Positions 10,881 to 18,473 of a stretch of 64,000 nt of DNA are shown piece after piece (the first letter of the stretch is position 1; every line of letters starts with the position of its first letter). The notes beneath the pieces were generated by a model, which was not told the DNA's origin, searched no databases, and saw only the letters and a list, made by a program, of their open reading frames with translations. A program made the position numbers and the translations under genes. This DNA is from Holophagaceae bacterium (lineage in GTDB: Bacteria; Acidobacteriota; Holophagae; Holophagales; Holophagaceae): assembly GCA_016710635.1 (NCBI GenBank), contig JADJVL010000012.1, forward strand, positions 62,001 through 126,000, read 5' to 3'.

Positions 10881-11458
10881 CCGCATCCGCACCCGCTCCC
10901 GCCGAGGCCAGGCCCAGCTACTGGGCGCGGCTGAAGGCCCACATCGTGCACCCCGAGCTCACGCCGAACCAGGTGGGCTGGAGCTTCGGCCTGGGGCTTT
11001 CCGTGGCCTTCAACCCGATCCTGGGCCTTCATCTGGCTCTGGTGGTGACCCTGTGCTTCCTCTTCAAGGGACTGCACCGCCCCCTCATGCTGGCGGCCTC
11101 CTTCATCAACAATCCCTGGACCAGCGTGCCCATTGCCACGGGCACGGCGTACTTCGGGAACATCCTCATGGGCCGCGGCCTCGACCTCAACATGGAGGCG
11201 GTGCACTGGGGCTCCATCGGCCTGAAGAGCTTCACCACCCGGGAAGGCGCCCAGGCGATGTTCACCATGCTGAAGCCCATCCTCGCCCCCTACCTCGTGG
11301 GGGGTTTCCTCCTCAGCCTGCTGGCGATCCCCATCGGCTACCTCCTCATGAGCCGCATCGCGCGGCGCCTGCGGCACCTCCACGCCCTGGCCCACAATGC
11401 CGCCGCCATGCAGGCCGCCGGCCCGAAAACCGAAGCCGGACCTTCCGAACCCGAATAG
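10877..11458 (+). CDS. DUF2062 membrane protein
   Basis: A 193-residue protein with the DUF2062 pattern: HPELTPNQVGWSFGLGLSVAFNPILGLH near the N-terminus, then FINNPWTSVPIA, and hydrophobic segments at about residues 36-60 and 132-156. The family is common in bacteria and has no firm function; some members sit in cell-envelope or glycosyltransferase contexts. Start and thiL stop overlap (ATGA), so it is translationally coupled to thiL. The C-terminal 25 residues are Ala/Pro-rich and probably disordered. Confidence 0.85.
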   Translation: MTASAPAPAEARPSYWARLKAHIVHPELTPNQVGWSFGLGLSVAFNPILGLHLALVVTLCFLFKGLHRPLMLAASFINNPWTSVPIATGTAYFGNILMGRGLDLNMEAVHWGSIGLKSFTTREGAQAMFTMLKPILAPYLVGGFLLSLLAIPIGYLLMSRIARRLRHLHALAHNAAAMQAAGPKTEAGPSEPE

Positions 11459-11466
11459 GAGCACCC

Positions 11467-11769
11467 ATGGACATCCGTTTCCTCATGCGGCAGGCCCAGG
11501 CCATGCAGGAGAAGCTGCAGGCCGCCCAGGCGAGCGTGCGCGTCGAAGGCACCAGCGGCGGGGAATCCGTCAAGGTCGCCCTCAACGGCGCCAAGGAGGT
11601 GCAGGCCATCTCCATCGCCAAGGAGGCCATGGATCCGGAGGATCCCTCCATGCTGGAGGACCTCCTGATGGCGGCCTTCAAGGACGCCACCGCGAAGGCC
11701 GACGCCGAGATGGCGAAGCACACCGCGGGCTTCGGCGGCGGGCTGAACATTCCCGGGCTGAAGTTCTGA
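11467..11769 (+). CDS. YbaB/EbfC nucleoid-associated protein
   Basis: A 100-residue protein of the YbaB/EbfC family, a small dimeric DNA-binding protein. It has the family features MRQAQAMQEKLQAAQ, VALNGAKEVQAISI and a C-terminal Gly-rich tail (GFGGGLNIPGLKF). It is placed directly before recR, the arrangement found in a great many bacteria, which supports a link to DNA repair or replication. ATG 11467 lies eight bases after the previous stop, with AGGAG in the spacer. Confidence 0.93.
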   Translation: MDIRFLMRQAQAMQEKLQAAQASVRVEGTSGGESVKVALNGAKEVQAISIAKEAMDPEDPSMLEDLLMAAFKDATAKADAEMAKHTAGFGGGLNIPGLKF

Positions 11770-11785
11770 AGGCCGGAACCCGGCC

Positions 11786-12382
11786 ATGAAGCTCCCGGCG
11801 CCCCTGGAGGCCGTCATCGAGGCCCTGCAGCAGCTGCCGGGGGTGGGCGCCAAGTCCGCCCAGCGCATGGCCCTGCACCTTCTGAAGGAAGGCCCCGAGG
11901 CCATGAACCACCTCGGGGACCTGCTGCACCACGCGGCGGAGAAGGTGGGCTTCTGCGAGTGCTGCGGCGCCTTCGCGGACCAGCCCCTGTGCCCCGTGTG
12001 CGCCGATCCCCGGCGGGACCCGGCGGTGCTGATGGTGGTGGCCGAGGCCAGCAACGTGCTGAGCTTCGAGCGCGGCGGCCACTTCCGGGGCCGCTACCAC
12101 GTGCTGGGCGGCCTCATCTCGCCCCTCAAGGGCCTCGGCCCCGACCAGCTCCGCATCCGGGAGCTTCTGAAGCGCCTGGAGGACGGCGCCATCCGCGAGA
12201 TCGTCCTGGCCACCAATCCCACCCTCGACGGCGAGGCCACCGCCGCCTGGCTGGCCCGCATCCTCGAGCCCGTGGGGATGAGCGTCTCCCGCATCGGCGT
12301 CGGCCTCCCCATCGGTAGCGACCTCGAATACGCCGACGACCTCACCCTGGACCGGGCCCTGGAGGGGCGAAGGAAGGTCTGA
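11786..12382 (+). CDS. recR: Recombination protein RecR
   Basis: RecR works with RecF and RecO to load RecA at gaps. The 198 residues are full length: a helix-hairpin-helix (LQQLPGVGAKSAQRMALHLL), a C4 zinc site (CECC and CPVC near residues 57-72) and a Toprim domain with VVAEASNVLSFER and GRYHVLGGLISP. The last 73 bases of the gene are repeated at 12578-12650 behind an 86-bp tandem repeat, so its 3' end has been involved in a rearrangement, but this copy is intact. Confidence 0.95.
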   Translation: MKLPAPLEAVIEALQQLPGVGAKSAQRMALHLLKEGPEAMNHLGDLLHHAAEKVGFCECCGAFADQPLCPVCADPRRDPAVLMVVAEASNVLSFERGGHFRGRYHVLGGLISPLKGLGPDQLRIRELLKRLEDGAIREIVLATNPTLDGEATAAWLARILEPVGMSVSRIGVGLPIGSDLEYADDLTLDRALEGRRKV

Positions 12383-12400
12383 GGCCGTCGATGGGGCCCC

Positions 12401-12572
12401 TTGACTACCCCCCGATCGCGCAGGACATCTAGTCCTGCGCTCCCGCTCCCGCTGCGCCTTTCGGCTTGCGATCGCGGAGGGGGCCCTTGACTACCCCCCG
12501 ATCGCGCAGGACATCTAGTCCTGCGCTCCCGCTCCCGCTGCGCCTTTCGGCTTGCGATCGCGGAGGGGGCCC
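12401..12572. repeat. Two tandem copies of an 86-bp unit with nested hairpins
   Basis: Copy 1 (12401-12486) and copy 2 (12487-12572) look identical apart from the junction bases. Each begins TTGACTACCCCCCGATCGCG. Within each unit GCGCAGGAC pairs with GTCCTGCGC around ATCTA, and an outer pair CGATCGC/GCGATCG encloses it and a second arm containing CCTTTCGG. No open reading frame of note is present. It sits between recR and a second copy of the recR 3' end. Confidence 0.85.
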
Positions 12573-12577
12573 CGTTC

Positions 12578-12650
12578 CATCGGCAGCGACCTCGAATACG
12601 CCGACGACCTCACCCTGGACGGGGCGCTGGAGGGGCGGCGGAAGGTTTAG
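12578..12650 (+). repeat. Second, diverged copy of the recR 3' end
   Basis: This stretch matches 12310-12382 (the last 24 codons and stop of recR) at about 65 of 73 positions by eye. The copy even keeps an in-frame stop (TAG instead of TGA), and several differences fall at third codon positions. It therefore looks like the tail of a related recR allele, not a fresh duplication. It has no start or upstream gene body and cannot encode a protein. Confidence 0.8.
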
Positions 12651-12698
12651 GGGGACTGGACCGAGGGTTCATCATCACCGGGGCGTGCCGTGACGCGT

Positions 12699-13049
12699 GC
12701 CGTTGGCTTGGCCGTGAACCGTGCGGTTCACCGTGCCCTTGACCTTGGAAAGGCACCCTTTCAGATCGTGGTTCGCCTGCCCTTGGCGAACCATGATCTG
12801 GAAGGGGGCGGCCAAGCGATAGCGCGGCAGGATGGGTCGGATGGCTGCCCCCGGTGCCGGAATCCTGAGCTTCATCACACTGCAGTTCCATCCCCCGTTC
12901 CCATCCCGTCCTGGGCTCGCTTCGCTCGCGCTGCGCCCGTGTTCGACATGGCCCTCAGAAACCGGGCCATGGTGAACGCGGGCACCTTTTGAAGGTCAAG
13001 GTCTACTGCGAGGTCAACGGCAAGGTCAACGGCCAGGTCGACATTCACC
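12699..13049. repeat. Intergenic hairpin/GGTCAA repeat element, copy B
   Basis: The left side has degenerate GTTGACC-type units ending CCTTGACCTTGGAAAGG. Next is a 22-bp near-perfect hairpin (12756-12777 with 12785-12806) and a variant of the conserved box, GCGGCCAAGCGATAGCGCGG, at 12808-12827. After a core of about 100 bp comes a second, imperfect hairpin (12933-12985; inner arms CATGGCCC/GGGCCATG). Units of AAGGTCAAC type then run to about 13049. It lies between the convergent ends of recR and the sensor kinase gene. Confidence 0.8.
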
Positions 13050-13070
13050 AGCGGTGCATCGCTTCGGGGT

Positions 13071-14501
13071 TCATCCTTCGGTCGGCTCAGCTCCCGCCGC
13101 ACCCTCCTCGAACCATCTCGGCAAAATCACCGTGAACGTGCTGCCCCGACCCGGTTCGCTGGCTACTTCGATGCGGCCTTTCAGCAGGCCCACCAGCTCG
13201 CGGCTGAGGGAGAGACCGAGGCCCGTGCCGCCGTAGGTGCGCTGGATCTCGGGCCCCGCCTGGGTGTAGGCCTGGAAGAGGCGCTGCAGCTGGTCGGGGC
13301 TCATGCCGATGCCCGTGTCCTGCACCTCGAAGACCACCCATTCGCGGCCCTGCTCCTCCAGGGACCGCACCCGCAGGGTGATGACGCCGCCTTCGGTGAA
13401 CTTGGAGGCGTTGCCCAGGAGGTTGATGAGGACCTGGCGCAGGCGGTGGAGGTCCGTCTGGATCTCCGGAGGGCTGGCCGTCACGTCCACCTGGATCCGG
13501 TCGCCCCTTAGCTCCGCCAGGGGCTGGATCTGCATCCGCACCTCCTCCACCAGGGCGGCGGTGGGGAAGATCTCGGGGTGCAGGTCCATGCGCCCGGCCT
13601 CGATGGAGGCCAGGTCCAGCAGCTCGTTCACCATGCGCAGCAGCCTCGCCTCGCTGTCCTGGATGCTCCGCGCCATGCCCGCCAGGTCCTCCCGGCCCGC
13701 GGCCTCCGCCTCGGCCCGGAGGGCTTCGGCGATGAGGCGGCTGCTGGTGAGGGGCGTGCGCAGTTCGTGGCTGACCCCCGCCAGGAAGTTGCTCTTGAAC
13801 TCGGAGGCCCGCTCCGCGGTGGCCTTCGCCGAGGCGAGGACTTCGTTCTGGCGGGTGAGCCGGTCCAGCAGGGCGCGGTTCAGCCCGTCCGCCCGGCGGG
13901 CCTTCCGCCGCAAGGCCTGGGCGACCTGGCCGAGGCTTACGAGGAAGCCGCCCCCCAGGAGGAAGACCATCTCGTTGGCAACGGTGGCGGTCCATGGCAG
14001 CGGACGCCCCACCGAGCTCGCGGCGAGCATGACCATGCCGAAGTAGGCCGCGGCGGTGCCCAGGAGCAGCGCCAGCGCCCGGCGCGGGCTCTCGAAGGCG
14101 TGGGTCGCGATGCCGACCACCAGGAGCGGGAAGAGCCAGGACGACTCTGCACCGCTGAGGTAGACCGCGGCGAGGCGGAGGACCTCGTCCCCCATCGCCA
14201 CCAGCAGGACCGCCCCGGCGTAGCGCGGGGTCTCGATGCTGGCGAGCAGGAAGGCGCGGGCGGCGAGGGCGTAGGCCAGGAGCACCGCCGGAAAGGCCAG
14301 GACCGCGCCGTGGGGCACCGACGGGTCCGGGTGCAGCTTCGCGTGGGCCACCACCAGGATGGCGATGAACGCGAAGCCCAGCAGGCGGCCGCGGAAGACC
14401 CGGTGCCCGTAGTACCAGCGGCGCCGCTTGGCGCTGCCGGCGCCGTGGTCGTCGAAGGAAGCCTCGAGGGGCTCAGGCTCCAGGGAGCGGGTGGGTTCCA
14501 T
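13071..14501 (-). CDS. Membrane sensor histidine kinase
   Basis: A 476-residue kinase with about six hydrophobic segments in residues 35-200 and no obvious extracellular domain, then a coiled-coil linker. The phospho-acceptor box is FLAGVSHELRTPL near residue 240. The ATPase domain shows NLLGNASKFT (N box), DTGIGM (G1) and GGTGLGLSLSREL (G2). It should autophosphorylate and pass phosphate to a response regulator, but none is adjacent. The start at ATG 14501 lies inside the truA end (29-bp overlap), so the two are probably coupled. The signal sensed is unknown. Confidence 0.9.
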   Translation of the reverse strand: MEPTRSLEPEPLEASFDDHGAGSAKRRRWYYGHRVFRGRLLGFAFIAILVVAHAKLHPDPSVPHGAVLAFPAVLLAYALAARAFLLASIETPRYAGAVLLVAMGDEVLRLAAVYLSGAESSWLFPLLVVGIATHAFESPRRALALLLGTAAAYFGMVMLAASSVGRPLPWTATVANEMVFLLGGGFLVSLGQVAQALRRKARRADGLNRALLDRLTRQNEVLASAKATAERASEFKSNFLAGVSHELRTPLTSSRLIAEALRAEAEAAGREDLAGMARSIQDSEARLLRMVNELLDLASIEAGRMDLHPEIFPTAALVEEVRMQIQPLAELRGDRIQVDVTASPPEIQTDLHRLRQVLINLLGNASKFTEGGVITLRVRSLEEQGREWVVFEVQDTGIGMSPDQLQRLFQAYTQAGPEIQRTYGGTGLGLSLSRELVGLLKGRIEVASEPGRGSTFTVILPRWFEEGAAGAEPTEG

Positions 14502-15375
14502 GGGCGGTAGGGGGGATTCCGCCCAGCGTAGCAGGTGGGCCCTCCGCCGCCTCCCGGCCGGCGCGGTCCGCCGCCTCCTGCTCGGGAATGCGCTCCGGCC
14601 AGGGGCTGGGCGCGCCGACGCCCCAGCGCGCCTGGTACCACACCTCCTCCAGGCAGAGCCCGTGGGGCGGCGCCGTGGGTCCCGCCAGGGTGCGGTCCTT
14701 CGCGTCCACCAGCCCGCGCAGGGAGCCCGCATCCCGGCGGCCCCGGCCCACCTCCACCAGAGTCCCCGCCATGATGCGCACCTGGTGCATGAGGAAGCGG
14801 TTCCCTTCGAAGACCAGGTCCAGCCCTTCGGGCCCCGGGACCACGTCCGCCTTGAAGATCGTCCGGACGGGGTGGGCCGCCGCGCAGTCCACGGCGCGGA
14901 AGCAGGAGAAATCGTGGGTGCCCAGCAGCGCGCGCGCCGCTTCCGCCATCGCGCCGGCGTCGAGGCGGGCCTCCCCGCGCACGTGCCAGCGGGTGGCGTG
15001 GCCGAAGGGATCCTCCGCCGGGCCCTGGGCGAGCCGGTACACGTAGCGCTTGGCCACCGCGTGCTGGCGGGGCCAGAAGTCGGGGTGGGCAGGGCGGGCC
15101 GCCATGACCCGCACGCTGCGGGGCAGGCGGGCGTTGAGGGCCGCCAGCAGGCGGAAATCGTCCCAGGGCCTGCTGAGCTGAATGAGCACGCCCTGGGCCC
15201 GGGCATGCACCCCGGCGTCCGTGCGGCCCGTGCCCTGGGGCAGGGGGGCACCGGGCTCCAGGGCCCGCACCGAGGCCCACAGCGCCGCCTGCACCGAGGG
15301 CTGGACCGTCTGGATCTGCCAGCCGGAAAAGTCGGTGCCCAGGTAGGCCACCCGCAGGAAATGGGGATGGGACAT
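14473..15375 (-). CDS. truA: tRNA pseudouridine(38-40) synthase TruA
   Basis: TruA converts uridines 38-40 in the anticodon arm of tRNAs to pseudouridine. The catalytic aspartate is Asp53 in GTGRTDAGVHARAQ. Other family features are YLGTDFSGWQ at the N-terminus, KRYVYRL and FLMHQVRIMAGTLVEVG. The start MSHPHFLRVAYLG (ATG 15375) is preferred over an upstream ATG because it fits the family. The C-terminus has about 35 extra residues rich in Pro, Gly and Ala, without clear function, which overlap the kinase gene start. Confidence 0.93.
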   Translation of the reverse strand: MSHPHFLRVAYLGTDFSGWQIQTVQPSVQAALWASVRALEPGAPLPQGTGRTDAGVHARAQGVLIQLSRPWDDFRLLAALNARLPRSVRVMAARPAHPDFWPRQHAVAKRYVYRLAQGPAEDPFGHATRWHVRGEARLDAGAMAEAARALLGTHDFSCFRAVDCAAAHPVRTIFKADVVPGPEGLDLVFEGNRFLMHQVRIMAGTLVEVGRGRRDAGSLRGLVDAKDRTLAGPTAPPHGLCLEEVWYQARWGVGAPSPWPERIPEQEAADRAGREAAEGPPATLGGIPPTAHGTHPLPGA

Positions 15376-15756
15376 CCGGTCATTGTAGGTGGCAGGAGGC
15401 TGGACCACCCAAACCCGCCATGGAACGGGGTTTGGCGGAAGTGCACCCCTGAAGAGGCAGGTCCCACGGGGATCCCAAGCATTTCAACCAATTGCAGGCC
15501 TCGGTTTCCGGGCCTTCGCGCATGTAGAACGAGGCGAAGTCGGCTGCTGGCGCGGTTTCGCGAAGTTTTTTTATTGGAAAGCCTTGACGGGCCTCACTCT
15601 CAGCCGTACCTTCCAAGCAGTTTAGTAAAAGCAAGCAATACCGGGCATCTTCAAGCCAACATCTTTGCGAAGTCCCTGAAAACGGTCATCCCCGATGGGG
15701 GTGAAACCGCCATCCCTAACCCTGGGGGCCCAGTCCCCCAATATTGGAGGTTCTCC
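15376..15756. other. Spacer between truA and the HU gene
   Basis: This 381-bp spacer between divergent genes holds no convincing gene. It is more A+T-rich towards the HU gene (a run TTTTTTTATT near 15565-15575), as expected for the promoter region of a strongly expressed gene. It should also hold the truA promoter, which I could not place. Confidence 0.6.
15584..15612 (+). promoter_or_regulatory. Candidate sigma-70 type promoter for the HU gene
   Basis: TTGACG (15584-15589) and TACCTT (15607-15612) are separated by 17 bases. The -35 box is good and the -10 box is weak. It lies about 145 bases before the HU start, leaving a long leader. Confidence 0.4.
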
Positions 15757-16053
15757 ATGAACAAAGCCGAAATGGTCAACGCCGTCGCCGACAAGGCCGG
15801 CATCACCAAGGCCCAGGCCGCGGCCGCCCTCGACACGATGGTCGCCAGCATTGGCTCCGCCCTTCGTGGCGGCGACAAGGTCACGCTGGTGGGCTTCGGC
15901 ACCTTCTCCGTGGTGCAGCGCGGCGCCCGCACCGGCCGCAACCCCCGCGACAACAAGCCCATCAAGATCGCCGCCAAGAAGGTCGCCAAGTTCAAGCCCG
16001 GCAAGAAGCTGGCCGACGACGTCAACGGCAAGGGAGGCAAGAAGAAGAAATAG
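15757..16053 (+). CDS. HU-family DNA-binding protein
   Basis: A 98-residue histone-like protein that bends and compacts DNA. It starts MNKAEMVNAVADKAGITKAQ and has the family core VTLVGFGTFSVVQRGARTGRNP, which forms the DNA-gripping arm. The C-terminus is a short lysine tail (GKGGKKKK). A strong ribosome-binding site, TTGGAGG, sits eight bases before the ATG. An intrinsic terminator follows directly, so it is probably a single-gene unit. Confidence 0.96.
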   Translation: MNKAEMVNAVADKAGITKAQAAAALDTMVASIGSALRGGDKVTLVGFGTFSVVQRGARTGRNPRDNKPIKIAAKKVAKFKPGKKLADDVNGKGGKKKK

Positions 16054-16072
16054 CCACCCGTCTTCCTGGAAT

Positions 16073-16105
16073 GAACAGCCCGAGCGATCGGGCTGTTCTT
16101 TTTTT
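16073..16105 (+). terminator. Intrinsic terminator of the HU gene
   Basis: GAACAGCCCG pairs perfectly with CGGGCTGTTC around AGCGAT and is followed by seven T residues. This is the clearest intrinsic terminator in the window. Confidence 0.92.
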
Positions 16106-16324
16106 GTCTTTAATCACCGCGCAAAGTGAAAATACATAAAACCAACGGGGGCGGGCGCTGAGCCCATGTTTATCTCTAAAAATATAATTACAGAGTACTT
16201 AACCAACAGGAAGTGGTATCGCACCCCCTTGAACCTTCCGAACCCGCGCCGCGCCTAGCTTTCTGTTCCACGGCGGGTCCCGGGACCATGTTCCACGGGC
16301 CTGTGGCACTCTTGAAGGCCCGCC

Positions 16325-17155
16325 ATGGACCACGCCGCCCCCTCCCATCCCCCCGTCGCCCTCTGCCTGGGCGGCATGGATCCCTCCGGCGGCGCGGGGC
16401 TGCTGCGGGACGCCGCGACGGTGGCCGCCTTCGGGGTCCTGCCCATGGCGGTGGCCACGGCGGAGACCCTCCAGAACGGCATCGCCTGCGCCCGCATCCT
16501 GGCCCCGGCGATGGACCCAGTCGCCCGCATCGAAGCCCTCGGGCCCCACCTTGCCGGCCGCTGGGGCGTGAAGCTGGGCCTCTGCGCCCTGGAGGAGGCG
16601 CCCCTGCGCCGCCTTGCCGCGACCCTCCGCGCCCTCGCCCCGGCGGTGCGCATCTGGGACCCCATCCTCGCCCCCAGCGCCGGCGTGGGCCTCCATGACG
16701 GCGGCGAACTCCGCAGGCTGGCGGACATCCTCCTCGCCGGCGGCGGCTGGGTGGTGAGCCCCAACCGGGGCGAAGCCGCCGCTTGCGCGGGCCTGCCCCC
16801 GGAGGCGATCCAGGGGGCGGACCCCGTGGCCCTCGCGGCGCCCTTCCTGGAGGCCGGCGCCGAGGCCGTGTGGCTGAAGGGCGGCCATGCCGCGGGCGAC
16901 ACCGTGCAGGACCTCTGGATCACCGCCGCCGGCGTCGAAGCCCTCGCTCCCAGTCCGCGCCTTGCGGGCCAGCGCCGGGGCACGGGCTGCACCCTGGCGT
17001 CCGCCTGGCTGGCCCTGCGCCTGCGGGGCCAGGCGCCGCTGCCCGCGGCGGAACTTGCGGCGGCCTGGCTGCGGTCCCGCTGGGGGGCGGCCCACGCCCC
17101 CGGCGGCGTCGGGCGGCCCCAGTTCCTCGCGGACGCCTGGGCGGTGCCGGCGTGA
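16325..17155 (+). CDS. thiD: Hydroxymethylpyrimidine/phosphomethylpyrimidine kinase
   Basis: ThiD phosphorylates HMP and HMP-phosphate in thiamine synthesis. The 276 residues are of the ribokinase-like fold with LCLGGMDPSGGAGLLRD at the N-terminus, VKLGL, PNRGEAA and the anion-hole motif RRGTGCTLASA near residue 218. The protein is more alanine-rich than most. It overlaps the next gene by GTGA, so the two are coupled. An A+T-rich stretch at about 16110-16215 upstream probably holds the promoter; I see no TPP riboswitch there. Confidence 0.9.
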   Translation: MDHAAPSHPPVALCLGGMDPSGGAGLLRDAATVAAFGVLPMAVATAETLQNGIACARILAPAMDPVARIEALGPHLAGRWGVKLGLCALEEAPLRRLAATLRALAPAVRIWDPILAPSAGVGLHDGGELRRLADILLAGGGWVVSPNRGEAAACAGLPPEAIQGADPVALAAPFLEAGAEAVWLKGGHAAGDTVQDLWITAAGVEALAPSPRLAGQRRGTGCTLASAWLALRLRGQAPLPAAELAAAWLRSRWGAAHAPGGVGRPQFLADAWAVPA

Positions 17156-18360
17156 GGGTCCACGAAGGCCGCGGCTTCCTGGTGCGTGGCGGCGCCGACG
17201 CGCCGTGGGCGGGGACCCTCGGCTCGCGCGCCCTCGAAGGCCTCTCCCCAAGCCACGCCGCCGCGCCCTGGATGGCCCTGCGCCAGCTCGGCGAGCTGTC
17301 TTCCCTGCTGCCCGGCGGCCTGCACCTCGTGTGGAACGAGGCGCCCTCCTGGTATGGCGGCCTGGACCTGGACGAAGCCAGGGGCTTCTGGGAGGCCCTG
17401 GGCGCCCTGCCCGGCCTGCGGGTCCACCTCGCGGAAATTCCGGAAGCCCTGCACCTCGCCTCCTTCCGGGCCTGGCTGCACCGCGACCTGCCGCCGGGCG
17501 GCGCCGATGGCGAACGCTGGCGCGCCGGGGCCCTGGGCTTCGTGCGGAAATCCCGCAAGGGCTGGAGCCTGCCGGGCTTCGGCCTCCTGCCGGACGGAGG
17601 GCCCGGGCCCCTCCACGGCGAGGACCTCGCGCCGGCCTTCCTCTGGGGCGAGGCTGTCATCCCACTGCCCGCCCTGGCTTCCCTGGACCCCGGCGCCGTG
17701 GCGGCGTGCCTCTCCGACCATCAGTCCGCCCTGGAGCGGAGCCTGGCCCAGCGCCTGGGGATCCACGCCTGGCCCGCGGCCTTCCCCTTCCACCGGCGCC
17801 GGGCCCAGTGGCGAGTGGCCTTCCTCGGCGGCGCCGAATTCATGCTGGCGGGGGGCGCCTGGGACGAGGCCGCCGTCCAGGCGACGCGCTTCCTTGCGGA
17901 ACTGACCGCCCTGCTCAAGGCGCCGGTGCATGTCGGCGCCTGCGATGATCCCGAGCCCGGTCTGCAGCTGGGGCGGCAGGCCATGGGCGAAGGCCTGCCC
18001 TGGCGCAGCGCCCTGCCCCTGCCGCCGGAGCCCTCCGCCTTCACGCCGGGCTTCGCCGCCGATCCGCGGAGGCCCTCGCCCCTGGAGGCCCGGGCCTTCC
18101 TGCCGCCGCCCCTGGAACCCCTCCTGGACGCGCCGCCCCTCGCCCGGCTGCGGGTCCCCGCCCCGCCCAGCGCCGCCGCCGTGGACGGCCTGCTGGCCAG
18201 CCTCGGCGAGCCGCCGGCCATCCTCTGGATGCCCCCGGAGGTCCAGGACCCGGCGCCCTACGTTCCGGAAAACGCCTGGGCCCCCGCCGGCGAGTTCCCG
18301 TATCCAGCCGACCCGGCCGCGGGGGTGCAACTGGCGCTCTTCGAGGATCTGGACGCCTGA
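17152..18360 (+). CDS. Protein of unknown function coupled to thiD
   Basis: A 402-residue protein that I cannot assign. The start is the GTG that overlaps the thiD stop (GTGA). It is rich in Ala, Pro, Leu and Trp, with no signal peptide or membrane segment. Features include HLVWNEAPSWYGGLDLDEAR near residue 58, WPAAFPFHRRRAQWRVAFLG near 205 and a proline-rich stretch around 310-340. It is not a known thiamine gene. The tight coupling hints at a shared role or shared expression only. Confidence 0.7.
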   Translation: MRVHEGRGFLVRGGADAPWAGTLGSRALEGLSPSHAAAPWMALRQLGELSSLLPGGLHLVWNEAPSWYGGLDLDEARGFWEALGALPGLRVHLAEIPEALHLASFRAWLHRDLPPGGADGERWRAGALGFVRKSRKGWSLPGFGLLPDGGPGPLHGEDLAPAFLWGEAVIPLPALASLDPGAVAACLSDHQSALERSLAQRLGIHAWPAAFPFHRRRAQWRVAFLGGAEFMLAGGAWDEAAVQATRFLAELTALLKAPVHVGACDDPEPGLQLGRQAMGEGLPWRSALPLPPEPSAFTPGFAADPRRPSPLEARAFLPPPLEPLLDAPPLARLRVPAPPSAAAVDGLLASLGEPPAILWMPPEVQDPAPYVPENAWAPAGEFPYPADPAAGVQLALFEDLDA

Positions 18361-18473
18361 GGGCCGCCCCCGGCAATCTCCCGCTCGCCGCCCCGGTTCC
18401 GCCATTCGCCGACTGGCGCCCCGCCCGCACGGGGAGGCGCGTAGGCTCGAAGCTTCCACTCCCGGAGGTTCCG

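Noticed and set aside
12401..12572. CRISPR or phage attachment site
   Set aside because: The units are contiguous 86-bp copies without spacers, and there is no integrase or tRNA next to them.
16106..16324. TPP riboswitch before thiD
   Set aside because: I looked for the conserved CTGAGA and ACCTGAT-type parts and found no matching pair. The stretch is simply A+T-rich.
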